From AWTP1-13 sp963820375 (GTDB lineage: Bacteria; Pseudomonadota; Alphaproteobacteria; Rhizobiales; Hyphomicrobiaceae), in the NCBI GenBank assembly GCA_963820375.1, contig CAWFZX010000003.1, positions 106,935 through 170,934 on the forward strand: a DNA stretch of 64,000 nt, given 5' to 3'. The translations under genes and the position numbers were made by a program. The notes under the pieces are model-generated. The model saw only the letters and a program-made list of their open reading frames with translations. It was not told where the DNA came from and did no database searches. This document shows, piece by piece, positions 25,355-33,833 of the stretch. The number at the start of each line of letters is the position of its first letter. Positions within the stretch are counted from its first letter, which is position 1.

Positions 25355-27184
25355 ATGCTGAAAAAAGCGCCAGAATCCCCGCGTCCCGTAGCCATGAACA
25401 TCGAACTTGGCGCCTACAGGATCGCCAATGCCGAGGAGTTCGGCCGCAACCTGCTGCGGCTGATGGAAGAAGGCGGCAAGGTCATGAGCGGTCTGCTCGA
25501 GCGCGCCGATGGCAAGATCAGCCCGATGAGCGCCGCCAGTGACCTGACCGAGGCCACCAAGCTCTTCAGCGAAATAGCCCAGCATTGGGTCGCCGATCCC
25601 GGCCGGCTGCTGGAAGCCCAAGGCGAGCTGGCGCGCAATTTCATGGCTCTTGGCTCGGCATCGCTCCAACGCCTGCTGGGCGGGGCGGCTCCCCCTGTGG
25701 TGGAGCCGGAGCCCGGGGACAACCGTTTCAAGGATCCCGACTGGAGCCGCAATCCTTACTTCGATTTCTGGAAGCAGTCCTACCTGATCACCACACGCTG
25801 GCTCGACGACCTGCTGGACCGGACCGAAGGCCTCGACGAGCGCACCCGACAACGCGCCGAGTTCTACCTCAAACAGGTGGGAAGCGCGCTGTCGCCGTCC
25901 AATTTTCCACTGACGAACCCGGAGGTGCTGCGCGAGACCTTCGCCACTAGCGGCAACAATCTGGTGCAGGGCATGGCCAACCTCGTGCACGACCTGGAGA
26001 AATCAGGCGACATCCTGAGCATCAGTCAAACCGATACAGAGGCTTTCGAGGTCGGGCGCAACATCGCCACCTCGCCCGGGAAGGTGATCTTCCAGAACGA
26101 AATCCTACAGTTGATTCAGTACGCCCCTACCACGGAGAGCGTTTATCAGCGTCCGTTGCTGATCGTTCCGCCCTGGATCAACAAGTTCTACATCCTCGAT
26201 CTTGGGCCGCAGAAGTCGTTCATCCGTTTTGCCGTCAGCAAGGGCTTCACGGTGTTTGTCGTCTCCTGGGTGAACCCCGACACCCGGCTGGCGCATAAGA
26301 CCTTCGAAGACTACATGACGGAAGGCATTTTGAGCGCCACCGATGCGGTCAAGCGCGAGACCGCCAGCGACAAGGTCAACGTCATTGGCTACTGCGTCGG
26401 CGGCACGCTGCTTGGCACCACGCTCGCCTATTTGGCCGCGCGCGGCGATGAGCCGTTCGCATCCGCCACCTTCTTCGCCGCCCAGGTCGACTTCACCAAG
26501 GCCGGCGACCTGATGTTGTTCATCGACGATGCGCAGCTCAAGGCCCTGGAAGAAATGATGGCCGAACGCGGCTATCTCGACGGCTCGCGCATGGCCACCG
26601 TATTCAACCTGCTGCGCCCGAAGGACCTCATCTGGCCCTACATCATCAATAACTACCTGTTGGGCAAGAAGCCGTTCCCGTTCGATCTCTTGTTCTGGAA
26701 CCAGGACTCGACCCGGATGCCGGCGGCCAATCACAGCTTCTACCTGCGTGAATTCTATCACGCCAACAAGCTGGCCCGCGGGCAAATGTCGATCGGCGGG
26801 GTCAAGCTCGATCTCGGCAAGGTCAAGTTGCCAATTTACGAGCTGTGCGCCAAGGAGGACCACATCGCGCCGGCAAAGTCGGTGTTCATCGGCTCAAAGC
26901 TGTTCGGCGGCCCGGTCACCTACGTGCTGGCCGGCTCCGGTCACATCGCCGGCGTCATCAATCCGCCCGATCGGCCCAAGTATCAGTATTGGACCAACGA
27001 CAAAAAGGCAGCGACGCTGGAAGCCTGGCTCGAGGGCGCACAGGAACATCCGGGCTCTTGGTGGCCGCACTATGCCAATTGGCTCGCCAAGCAGTCGGGG
27101 GCGCAGGTGAAGGCGCGCCCCCCCGGCGAAACCCTGGGCGTCATCGAGGAGGCGCCGGGCAGCTACGTCAAGGTGAAGAGCTAG
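25355..27184 (+). CDS. phaC: Class I poly(3-hydroxyalkanoate) polymerase
   Basis: 609 residues from the ATG at 25355, the usual class I size. The lipase-like box G-Y-C-V-G-G carries the catalytic Cys (about residue 347). The Asp of the triad is in CAKEDHIAP and the His in GSGHIAGVINPP. The N-terminal third is the PhaC_N domain with NPYFDFWKQSYL. It polymerises 3-hydroxyacyl-CoA into storage granules. No phaA, phaB, phaR or phasin gene is seen in the window, so the rest of the pathway lies elsewhere. A TTG seven codons upstream is an alternative start. Its 3' end overlaps the convergent small gene by 17 bases. Confidence 0.96.
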   Translation: MLKKAPESPRPVAMNIELGAYRIANAEEFGRNLLRLMEEGGKVMSGLLERADGKISPMSAASDLTEATKLFSEIAQHWVADPGRLLEAQGELARNFMALGSASLQRLLGGAAPPVVEPEPGDNRFKDPDWSRNPYFDFWKQSYLITTRWLDDLLDRTEGLDERTRQRAEFYLKQVGSALSPSNFPLTNPEVLRETFATSGNNLVQGMANLVHDLEKSGDILSISQTDTEAFEVGRNIATSPGKVIFQNEILQLIQYAPTTESVYQRPLLIVPPWINKFYILDLGPQKSFIRFAVSKGFTVFVVSWVNPDTRLAHKTFEDYMTEGILSATDAVKRETASDKVNVIGYCVGGTLLGTTLAYLAARGDEPFASATFFAAQVDFTKAGDLMLFIDDAQLKALEEMMAERGYLDGSRMATVFNLLRPKDLIWPYIINNYLLGKKPFPFDLLFWNQDSTRMPAANHSFYLREFYHANKLARGQMSIGGVKLDLGKVKLPIYELCAKEDHIAPAKSVFIGSKLFGGPVTYVLAGSGHIAGVINPPDRPKYQYWTNDKKAATLEAWLEGAQEHPGSWWPHYANWLAKQSGAQVKARPPGETLGVIEEAPGSYVKVKS

Positions 27185-27434
27185 CCGCGGCGTACTGCGC
27201 CAGTTGCGGCGTTCCTTGGGGAGCTTCCGCAACCGCCTCTGCCGGCGCGCTTGGCGCGGGGGCATCGGCCCGGACGTCTTGCGCTTGCAGGCTGCCGTCC
27301 GCCCGCGCGGCGCTGACGGCGCCGGCCAACACCGAGGCTAGCGACATGTCATCGGCGTAGCTGTCGCACGCCCGTGCCTGCGCGGCACTGAGCAAAACCA
27401 GCAGCGCGGCGACAGCAGATTTCAGGGGGCACAT
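27168..27434 (-). CDS. Small exported protein, unknown function
   Basis: 88 residues. The N-terminus has a signal peptide (KSAVAALLVLLSAAQARA) and a Cys-containing mature start CDSYADDMSLASVLAG, followed by an Ala/Pro-rich low-complexity tail. GAGGAG lies about nine bases before the ATG. It is convergent with phaC and overlaps its end by 17 bases. No family was recognised; the Ala/Pro tail could be a linker or simply reflect high GC. Confidence 0.55.
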   Translation of the reverse strand: MCPLKSAVAALLVLLSAAQARACDSYADDMSLASVLAGAVSAARADGSLQAQDVRADAPAPSAPAEAVAEAPQGTPQLAQYAAASSSP

Positions 27435-27520
27435 GGGCGCTTCTCCTCATCGGACCGCAGGCAGTATCGATCGATTTGCGGGCAACCAAAATCACGACAG
27501 CGTGATCGTTGCCGCCAGCT

Positions 27521-28546
27521 TCAGGCCCCCAGCGGCGGCGCCGCCAGGTTCGCCGCCCGCGCCAGCAGGTCATAGCTCTTCCGGCGGGCAGCCTCATCAT
27601 AGGTCCACGTCACGATGGCTATTTCCTGCACGTTGAGGCGCGCGGCCAGCGCAGCGATGGCGGCGATGACCCGGTCGGGGGTGCCAACAAACGCCTCGTT
27701 GCGCATCTGCGTAATACGGGCCTGCTCCATCTGCGTGTAAGGGTGCGCAAGGGCGACGTTGGCCGGTTCAAGTGGGGCAAAGATGCCGCGATCGCGCAAG
27801 AGGCGGACCCGCGCCCGGGAGGCGAAATGATAGTGGGCCTCTTCCTCGGTCTCCGCTGCCAGCGCCCAAACACACAGCGCGGTGTGCGGCTCGGGATGGC
27901 GCTTGCTCGGTTGAAAGAGTTGGCGATAGAGATCGAGGGCTTCCGCGCCGCCCTTGCCATCCGTGAAAAACCAAGCGAAGGCATAGGGCAGCCCGAAGTG
28001 CGCCGCCACCTGCGCCCCATAATCGGAGCTGCCGAGCATCCAGATCTCGGGCGAGGTCTCCCCTTCCGGATAGGCCCGCAGCAGCCGGAAGGGATGGCCT
28101 TCCGGCAGCGACGTTCCCGTTACCCAGGCCTGTAGATCGCGCACGTCGGCGGGAAAATGCGCCGGTCGCTCGTTGGCAAGTGGATTGAGCGCGAATGCCG
28201 TGCGCCCGTCCGATCCCGGTGCGCGACCGAGGCCAAGGTCGATGCGCCCGGGAGCGAGCGCATCCAGCACGCGGAACTGTTCGGCCACCTTGTAGGGGGA
28301 ATAGTGTGGCAACATCACGCCGGCGCTGCCGACGCGTATTTGCCGCGTCGTCGTGGCGATGGCGGCGATTAGGATCTCGGGAGCGGTGCCGACAATGCTG
28401 CCATGGTTGTGGTGCTCGGAAAGCCAGAACCGGGCATAGCCCAGGGCCTCGCAGTAACGCGCCAGGGCAAGCGTATTGTTGATCAATTCGGCGTGCGGAC
28501 GATCGACAAGGGCAACCGATTGATCGAGCACCGACAGACGTAGCAG
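27521..28546 (-). CDS. LLM-class flavin-dependent oxidoreductase (MsnO8-type), probable CTG start
   Basis: About 341 residues of a luciferase-like monooxygenase TIM barrel. LRLSVLDQSVA at the N-terminus, FWLSEHHN, GSAGVMLPHYSPYKVAEQF and LGLGRAPGSDGRTA mark the group often annotated MsnO8. No ATG, GTG or TTG lies at the expected N-terminus. A perfect AAGGAGG is placed seven bases before a CTG at 28546 in the right frame, while the ATG directly after the AAGGAGG is in another frame. Either CTG is used or a small sequence error hides a normal start. The protein probably uses FMNH2; substrate unknown. Confidence 0.85.
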   Translation of the reverse strand: MLRLSVLDQSVALVDRPHAELINNTLALARYCEALGYARFWLSEHHNHGSIVGTAPEILIAAIATTTRQIRVGSAGVMLPHYSPYKVAEQFRVLDALAPGRIDLGLGRAPGSDGRTAFALNPLANERPAHFPADVRDLQAWVTGTSLPEGHPFRLLRAYPEGETSPEIWMLGSSDYGAQVAAHFGLPYAFAWFFTDGKGGAEALDLYRQLFQPSKRHPEPHTALCVWALAAETEEEAHYHFASRARVRLLRDRGIFAPLEPANVALAHPYTQMEQARITQMRNEAFVGTPDRVIAAIAALAARLNVQEIAIVTWTYDEAARRKSYDLLARAANLAAPPLGA

Positions 28547-29012
28547 GACGCATCCTCCTTCTGGGCCAAGCGAGATTTGCCGCCGGCCGCGCCACGATCG
28601 CAGCCGGCCGCGCCGGCCCGCCGATCTTGCCCATGTGTATTGCCAGTGTCGGCGCCAGCCAGCAACCGTGCCAGTTGGTGGCACCCTTGCTCGCCACGGC
28701 AAGGGTCTGAGCGCCTGCGCCCCTTTTTTTGGCCAACCGGAAAGCCAACGGACCGGGCCGGCGGTCAGCATTTGCCCGCTGGCATGGCGCCTGCGCCCTT
28801 CGACCGCAGCGTTAAAGCCGCACCCAGAAAGAGGAGCGGCCGCGCGCGATGCGCGCCCCGACCGCCGACGCCGAGGAAAAAAGCCTCGGGCTGAGGCCGG
28901 CATTGCCCGGCCCACCGGCCCATCCGCCTGACGCGTCGACCATAAGGCCTTTGCCGGTGGCAGCCGCGCTGTGACATAACCGGCGCGGACCCGCACGCAA
29001 CGGAGATAGACG
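28547..29012. other. Gap without a supported gene
   Basis: 466 bases between divergent genes (LLM oxidoreductase and GST). Open frames are present only because of high GC and match nothing recognised. A 12-base direct repeat GCCGGCCGCGCC occurs twice about nine bases apart near 28580-28615. Promoters for both flanking genes must lie here, but no box is convincing. Confidence 0.5.
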
Positions 29013-29699
29013 ATGCTGAAATTCTACTACAACGGCTCACCTAACCCGACCAAGGTCGCCCTGTTCCTCGAAGAGGCGGCTCTGCCCTACGAGGCGGTGC
29101 CCGTCGACACACGCAAGGGCGATCAATTCAAGGCCGCCTTCCTTGCCATCAATCCGAACGGCAAGGTACCGGCGATCGTCGATGGCGACGTCACGGTGTT
29201 CGACAGCAATGCCATCCTGCTCTATCTTGCCGAAAAGACAGGCAAGTTTCTGCCCAACAACACGCCGCAGGCGCGCGGCGAATTACTCTCCTGGCTGATG
29301 TTCGTCGCCACCGGCGTTGGACCCTTCTCCGGCCAGGCCGTACACTTCCGGCACTTCGCGCCTGAGAAGGTGCTCTATGCCGCCAACCGCTACAGCTTTG
29401 AAGTCGAGCGCCACTACAGCATTCTTGATGCGCGCCTGGCCAAGCAGCCCTACATGGTGGGCGATAGCTACAGTATCGTCGACATGTCTGTATGGGGTTG
29501 GACCCGCCTTGGGCCTTTCGTGCTCGGCGAGGAAGCAGCGGCGCGCTACCCCAACCTCAAACGGCTGATCGAGGAGATCAGCGCGCGGCCGGCGGCACAG
29601 CGCGCAGTCGCACTCAAGGATCGGCACAGCTTCAAGGCGGAAATGGACGATGAGGCGCGCCGTATCATGTTCCCGCACAACGCCCGGCTGGCGAGCTAG
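29013..29699 (+). CDS. Glutathione S-transferase family protein
   Basis: 228 residues. The N-terminal thioredoxin-like domain has YYNGSPNPTKVALFLEEA, KVPAIVDGD with the cis-Pro, and VFDSNAILLYLAEKTG for glutathione contact. The C-terminal all-helical domain has YSIVDMSVWGWTR. The ATG follows GGAGATAG. It resembles the GST at 20350-20982 in size and general layout but is clearly a separate sequence. It may conjugate or reduce electrophiles; the substrate is unknown. Confidence 0.9.
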   Translation: MLKFYYNGSPNPTKVALFLEEAALPYEAVPVDTRKGDQFKAAFLAINPNGKVPAIVDGDVTVFDSNAILLYLAEKTGKFLPNNTPQARGELLSWLMFVATGVGPFSGQAVHFRHFAPEKVLYAANRYSFEVERHYSILDARLAKQPYMVGDSYSIVDMSVWGWTRLGPFVLGEEAAARYPNLKRLIEEISARPAAQRAVALKDRHSFKAEMDDEARRIMFPHNARLAS

Positions 29700-29840
29700 C
29701 TCACGGCGCCCGCGCAAGTACGGCCGGGCGCGCCCATAGGCTGTGGGAAAATTGCCGCGCTGTCGGTGTAGCGGCGAGTTTTCCTCGCCTCTGGACGCGG
29801 CCGCGGCCCCGGTCGGGCAGCAGCGCCGAGGAGCGCCCCC

Positions 29841-32084
29841 ATGCCTTATTCCAACTACCGGCCCGATCTGATGGGCTCGGCGGTGCTGACGCCGGCGGGC
29901 AGCTTCGAGGCGGGGTCGCTGCAAACTTTTACCTTGGTCTACACGGCCGGTGCCTTCGGCATCGACGACACCGGATCCATTAAGATTGGCTTCCGGTTTG
30001 CGACCGACTTCGGGCCGGTCCAGCTCAGCGATCCGAAGGCACAGGGCTATACCAGCATTGCGGCCTCCAACGGGGCGACCCTCGAAGCCAAGTGGGAGTT
30101 CAAGCGCAACATCCGGCCCTGGAGCCGGTCGCTCTATGTCGGCGTCGTCAGGGACTTTCTGGCACCCGGCGATACCATCACCATCCGTTTCGGCGACCGC
30201 CGCTTTGGCTCACCGGGCATTCGCTTGCAGACCTACTGCGAGAACGCCTTCGAGTTTCGCGTGTTCGCCGATCCGATCGCCACCTATGACTACGTCGCGC
30301 TCACTGAAAGTCCGCGGATCGCGCTGGTGCCGGGGCCGGCTGTGACCACATTCGCCGTACTGCCGACTTTGGCCCGGGTGGGCGAACCATTCCGCCTGGC
30401 GCTTGCAGCACAGGACAAATGGGGCAACCCAACCGATCGGGAGGAGCGCATTGTCCGCTTGCAAGGCGATGCCTCAATTTTGCACCTGCCGGCGACGGCA
30501 CGTCTGAGGCGAGGATCGTTTGCCACGCTGGTCGAAGGGCTGAGCGCGGCGGCGCCCGGCGACGTCCATGTTCGTGTTCTCGACGAGGCCGGCGCCGAGC
30601 TGTGCCGTTCCAATCCGCTCCGGATCGCGCCACCGGGCACGGCCTTGCGTCACTTCTGGGGCGATACCCACGGGCAATCCAACGAGACCTTGGGCACCAA
30701 TACGGCGCGTGAGTATTTCCAGTTTGGTCGCGACAAGGCCTTGCTGGATGTGATCGGGCATCAGGGCAACGACTTCCAGATCACGCCTGCGTTCTGGCGC
30801 GAGCTCAATGCCCTCACCCACGAATTCGACCAGCCGGGCCGCTTCGTGTGCATTCCCGGCTACGAGTGGTCTGCCAATACCGCCGTCGGTGGTGATCGCA
30901 ACGTGCACTACCGCCATGAGGGCGAGCCCATCCACCGCTCCTCGCATGCCCAAGTTGTCGACAGCGGCGAGGAGCCCGCCGATGCGCACACCGCCCATGC
31001 CCTATTCGCCAGGCTCAAGGACAAGGACTGTGTCGTCATGGCGCACGTCGGCGGGCGCTATGCCGACATCAAGTACGCGCACGACCCGATGGAGACGGCG
31101 GTCGAGGTGCATTCGGCTTGGGGCACGTTTGAATGGATCTTGCGCGATGCCTTCGAGAACAACTATCGGGTCGGCATCGTCGCCAACTCGGATGGGCACA
31201 AAGGCAGACCCGGCGCCTGCTACCCCGGTGCCTCGTTCTTCGGCAGCATGGGCGGCCTCACATGCTTTTTGGCGGAGCACCTCGATCGCAGTGCCATTTT
31301 CGAATCGATGCGGCGCCGGCGACACTACGCGACCACGGGCAATCGCGCTTTCCTCAGCGTCTCGGTCAAGACCCCAGCCGACGCCGAGGTCTTCGAACGC
31401 GATCCAGCCGCCGGACCGACACGTTCGCGCTTGGCGCGCCGCCTGCTGATGGGTGATATCGCTCGCGTCGCTGGCAACGAGGTCGAGCTGGCGGTCGAGG
31501 TCATCGGCTCAGCACCGATCGAACGCTTGGACATCTGGGATGGTCTCGACCACCTGGAGACCATCAGACCCTATGGCGAAGCCGAGCTCGGCGCGCGCGT
31601 CCGCCTCCTTTACGAAGGCGCCGAATATCGCGGTCGCGCACGCACGACGACCTGGGATGGAGCGCTGCGCATAAAGGGTAACCGCATCTTGCGCGCCGCC
31701 GTCATTAACAACTGGAACCTCGAGCGCGGCATCCAGAGCCAAGGCGCCGACGGCCTCACTTGGAAGGCCGTTACCACCGGCAATTATGGCGGCATCGATC
31801 TGTGGCTGAACGCTGCGCTCGTCGGACATCTCATGTTCAAGACCGCGCCGATCGCCGGCGAAGTCGCCATCGCCGAGCTCGGCCTAACGGAGCGCATCTT
31901 CGATGCCGGTGGTTTGCAGCGCGCGGTCAAACTCTACAGATTGCCCAGCGTGATGACTGAGCGCCACCTGCTGCTGGAGCGGAAGCTGCGGCTGAGGCCG
32001 CAGGGCGATACACGCCTGTTTGTGCGCGTGCAGCAGGAGGACGGCCACCGCATGTGGTCGAGCCCGATCTATCTGTTTCAGTAG
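29841..32084 (+). CDS. DUF3604 (PHP-like) protein
   Basis: 747 residues without a signal peptide. About the first 250 residues are beta-rich. The DUF3604 domain follows, with the metal-site motif HFWGDTHGQSNETLG, then GHQGNDFQITPAFW, VMAHVGG and IVANSDGHKGRPG; these His/Asp clusters resemble PHP-type phosphoesterases with a multi-metal centre. The C-terminal third (about 500-747) is another beta-rich part. It is one of the longest proteins here and lies convergent with the aconitase X operon. Function is unknown; a hydrolase acting on a phosphorylated or cyclic compound is a guess from the PHP-like site. Confidence 0.88.
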   Translation: MPYSNYRPDLMGSAVLTPAGSFEAGSLQTFTLVYTAGAFGIDDTGSIKIGFRFATDFGPVQLSDPKAQGYTSIAASNGATLEAKWEFKRNIRPWSRSLYVGVVRDFLAPGDTITIRFGDRRFGSPGIRLQTYCENAFEFRVFADPIATYDYVALTESPRIALVPGPAVTTFAVLPTLARVGEPFRLALAAQDKWGNPTDREERIVRLQGDASILHLPATARLRRGSFATLVEGLSAAAPGDVHVRVLDEAGAELCRSNPLRIAPPGTALRHFWGDTHGQSNETLGTNTAREYFQFGRDKALLDVIGHQGNDFQITPAFWRELNALTHEFDQPGRFVCIPGYEWSANTAVGGDRNVHYRHEGEPIHRSSHAQVVDSGEEPADAHTAHALFARLKDKDCVVMAHVGGRYADIKYAHDPMETAVEVHSAWGTFEWILRDAFENNYRVGIVANSDGHKGRPGACYPGASFFGSMGGLTCFLAEHLDRSAIFESMRRRRHYATTGNRAFLSVSVKTPADAEVFERDPAAGPTRSRLARRLLMGDIARVAGNEVELAVEVIGSAPIERLDIWDGLDHLETIRPYGEAELGARVRLLYEGAEYRGRARTTTWDGALRIKGNRILRAAVINNWNLERGIQSQGADGLTWKAVTTGNYGGIDLWLNAALVGHLMFKTAPIAGEVAIAELGLTERIFDAGGLQRAVKLYRLPSVMTERHLLLERKLRLRPQGDTRLFVRVQQEDGHRMWSSPIYLFQ

Positions 32085-32124
32085 GCGGCAAGACCTTGCC
32101 TGGCGCTATTTGCGGCGGGCGAAC

Positions 32125-32541
32125 TCAGTGCCGATTGAGGATCGTCACCAAGCCCAGCTCCGGCTCGATGCGGAGCTCGTCACCATTGCGGATCAGCGTC
32201 GTCGGATCGCCGGCCTCGAAGCGGTCGACCAAGGTCAGCCCCGCAAAGGCGGCGCCTTGAGCCAAGATGGTGTTCGTGCGATCGAACACGATCGCCTTGG
32301 GCACGAGGCCGCGTTCTTTCATCTCACGCAGCATCCAAGCCGAAGCTACCCCGCCCTTGGCGGTCACCAGCACCAGGATCTTGTCGTGATAGCTCTGTCC
32401 ATAAAGTCTGTGCGCGGGACGCGAGAAGGTGCCTTTGAGGCGATCCAAATCATAGCGCGCGGAGAAATTGTCGCGAGCGACCAGTGCGCTGCCTGCCACC
32501 GTCGCACCGATGCCACGGTGGCATTTCAATACGATTGCCAT
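32125..32541 (-). CDS. Aconitase X small (swivel) subunit
   Basis: 138 residues matching the DUF126/aconitase X swivelling domain: CHRGIGATVAGSALVA near the start, HDKILVLVTAKGGVASAWML in the middle, and NGDELRIEPELG at the end. Its ATG overlaps the TGA of the large subunit (TGATG), so the two are made in equal amounts. A GTG one codon earlier is also in frame. With the large subunit it forms the active site of a hydro-lyase. Confidence 0.9.
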   Translation of the reverse strand: MAIVLKCHRGIGATVAGSALVARDNFSARYDLDRLKGTFSRPAHRLYGQSYHDKILVLVTAKGGVASAWMLREMKERGLVPKAIVFDRTNTILAQGAAFAGLTLVDRFEAGDPTTLIRNGDELRIEPELGLVTILNRH

Positions 32542-33788
32542 CACACGATCCGTCCGGCAACGGCGCTATCGATGCATTGTTCCATGCTGGCGAGCGTGGG
32601 CTGATAGCCGTAGCCGCCGATGATATTGACCAGCTTGGCCGAATTGGTCAGCAGGCGCTGCCAGCCGTTCGCCTCAGCCATCTCGCGCGCGTAACTCTGG
32701 TAGAAGCACACGCCGGAGGTGACGATGCCGCCAGCCTCTTCGATCGACTGCGTGAGGCCCATGCGGTCGGCGGCGAATTTGATTTCGGGTGAGGTCGCCA
32801 CGATCAGGGTTGTATCGACGCTGATACGCCGGCCGGCGATGAGAGCGGCAACCCGTCCAATCTCCAGCAACGAGAGCTGCGGCGCCGCAAACACCACCAC
32901 GTCGACCTTGTCGCCCTGCGCCGCATAGCCGGCATAGAAGGCGGCGACGTCTTGCGCCTCGATCGTAAGCGCCGCCGGCCTGGAGCGTCCGGCAAAGACT
33001 GAAGTCAGGCTCGCCGCCTCCGGCGTCACGCCGGGGATGTGGTAGAGAGCCACGGAACCGAAACTCGCCAGCGCTGCCCCGAAATGCTTGAGTTCGTCTG
33101 AATTGGGCTGCGTGTCCAAGCCGGTGACAACCGGCACCTCCCAGTAGCTGTTGGTGGCGCGACCGACAATGCCGCCAAGCGCCCCCCAATCGGCAAGATC
33201 GCGCGGCCGATGCCGAACGGCGAAATGCATGGTGCCGGCGCGATGCACGTCCAGATGGTAGCCGTAGCGCGGCGTGCGACCGGTAAGGCCAGCGGCCAGC
33301 GCAGACGGGCCGCCTTCGAAATTGCTGCGCGCACCCATGACGCTGTTGCAATAAATGACGACGCCGGTGTCGCCGAACGCCATGTGCTCGCCGCGGACCG
33401 GTGGCAGGATGGTTTGATAGTTGATGCAGGTGTTCGTCATCAGCACGCCCAACGCCTCGAAAGCGCGTATCGTGCGCGCCTCAAGGTCTGCCATCGCATC
33501 GGTCTGCCGCAACCGTTTGTAGGTGGCAAAATCGAGCCCGCGCGGATCGGTGATGGTCGGGATGCTGACCCGGCACTGCTCCCTGGGCAGCGCGGCAAGG
33601 GCTTCGAGCCAGGCCACCCCCGAGGCACCGAGACTTTCCGTATCGGCCATAATGTGGGCCTGGCCGACCCGCACGAAATCGGCGGCGTCGAAGAAGCTGC
33701 CGACGGCAAGCTGATGTTGCATGGCCCACTGGCGGGCGGGTCCCATGGCGCCCGCCAGCATGGCCCGTTCCTCCTCGTCGAGGTACAT
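32541..33788 (-). CDS. Aconitase X large (catalytic) subunit
   Basis: 415 residues of the DUF521/AcnX catalytic type. Recognisable parts are MYLDEEERAMLAGAMGPA, SIPTITDPRGLDF, TCINYQTILPP and GARSNFEGGPSALAAGLTGRTP. Cysteines in TCINYQ, VIYCNS and SGVCFY are candidates for Fe-S ligands. Characterised two-subunit members include cis-3-hydroxy-L-proline dehydratase and, in archaea, mevalonate 5-phosphate dehydratase; the bacterial group is mostly untested. It is 45 bases downstream of a Bug-type binding protein, suggesting that the enzyme acts on the imported compound (inference). Confidence 0.9.
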   Translation of the reverse strand: MYLDEEERAMLAGAMGPARQWAMQHQLAVGSFFDAADFVRVGQAHIMADTESLGASGVAWLEALAALPREQCRVSIPTITDPRGLDFATYKRLRQTDAMADLEARTIRAFEALGVLMTNTCINYQTILPPVRGEHMAFGDTGVVIYCNSVMGARSNFEGGPSALAAGLTGRTPRYGYHLDVHRAGTMHFAVRHRPRDLADWGALGGIVGRATNSYWEVPVVTGLDTQPNSDELKHFGAALASFGSVALYHIPGVTPEAASLTSVFAGRSRPAALTIEAQDVAAFYAGYAAQGDKVDVVVFAAPQLSLLEIGRVAALIAGRRISVDTTLIVATSPEIKFAADRMGLTQSIEEAGGIVTSGVCFYQSYAREMAEANGWQRLLTNSAKLVNIIGGYGYQPTLASMEQCIDSAVAGRIV

Positions 33789-33833
33789 CCGACCGCTCGC
33801 ACGCTGGCGGCGGCTAGCCGCCGCCTCTCAAGC

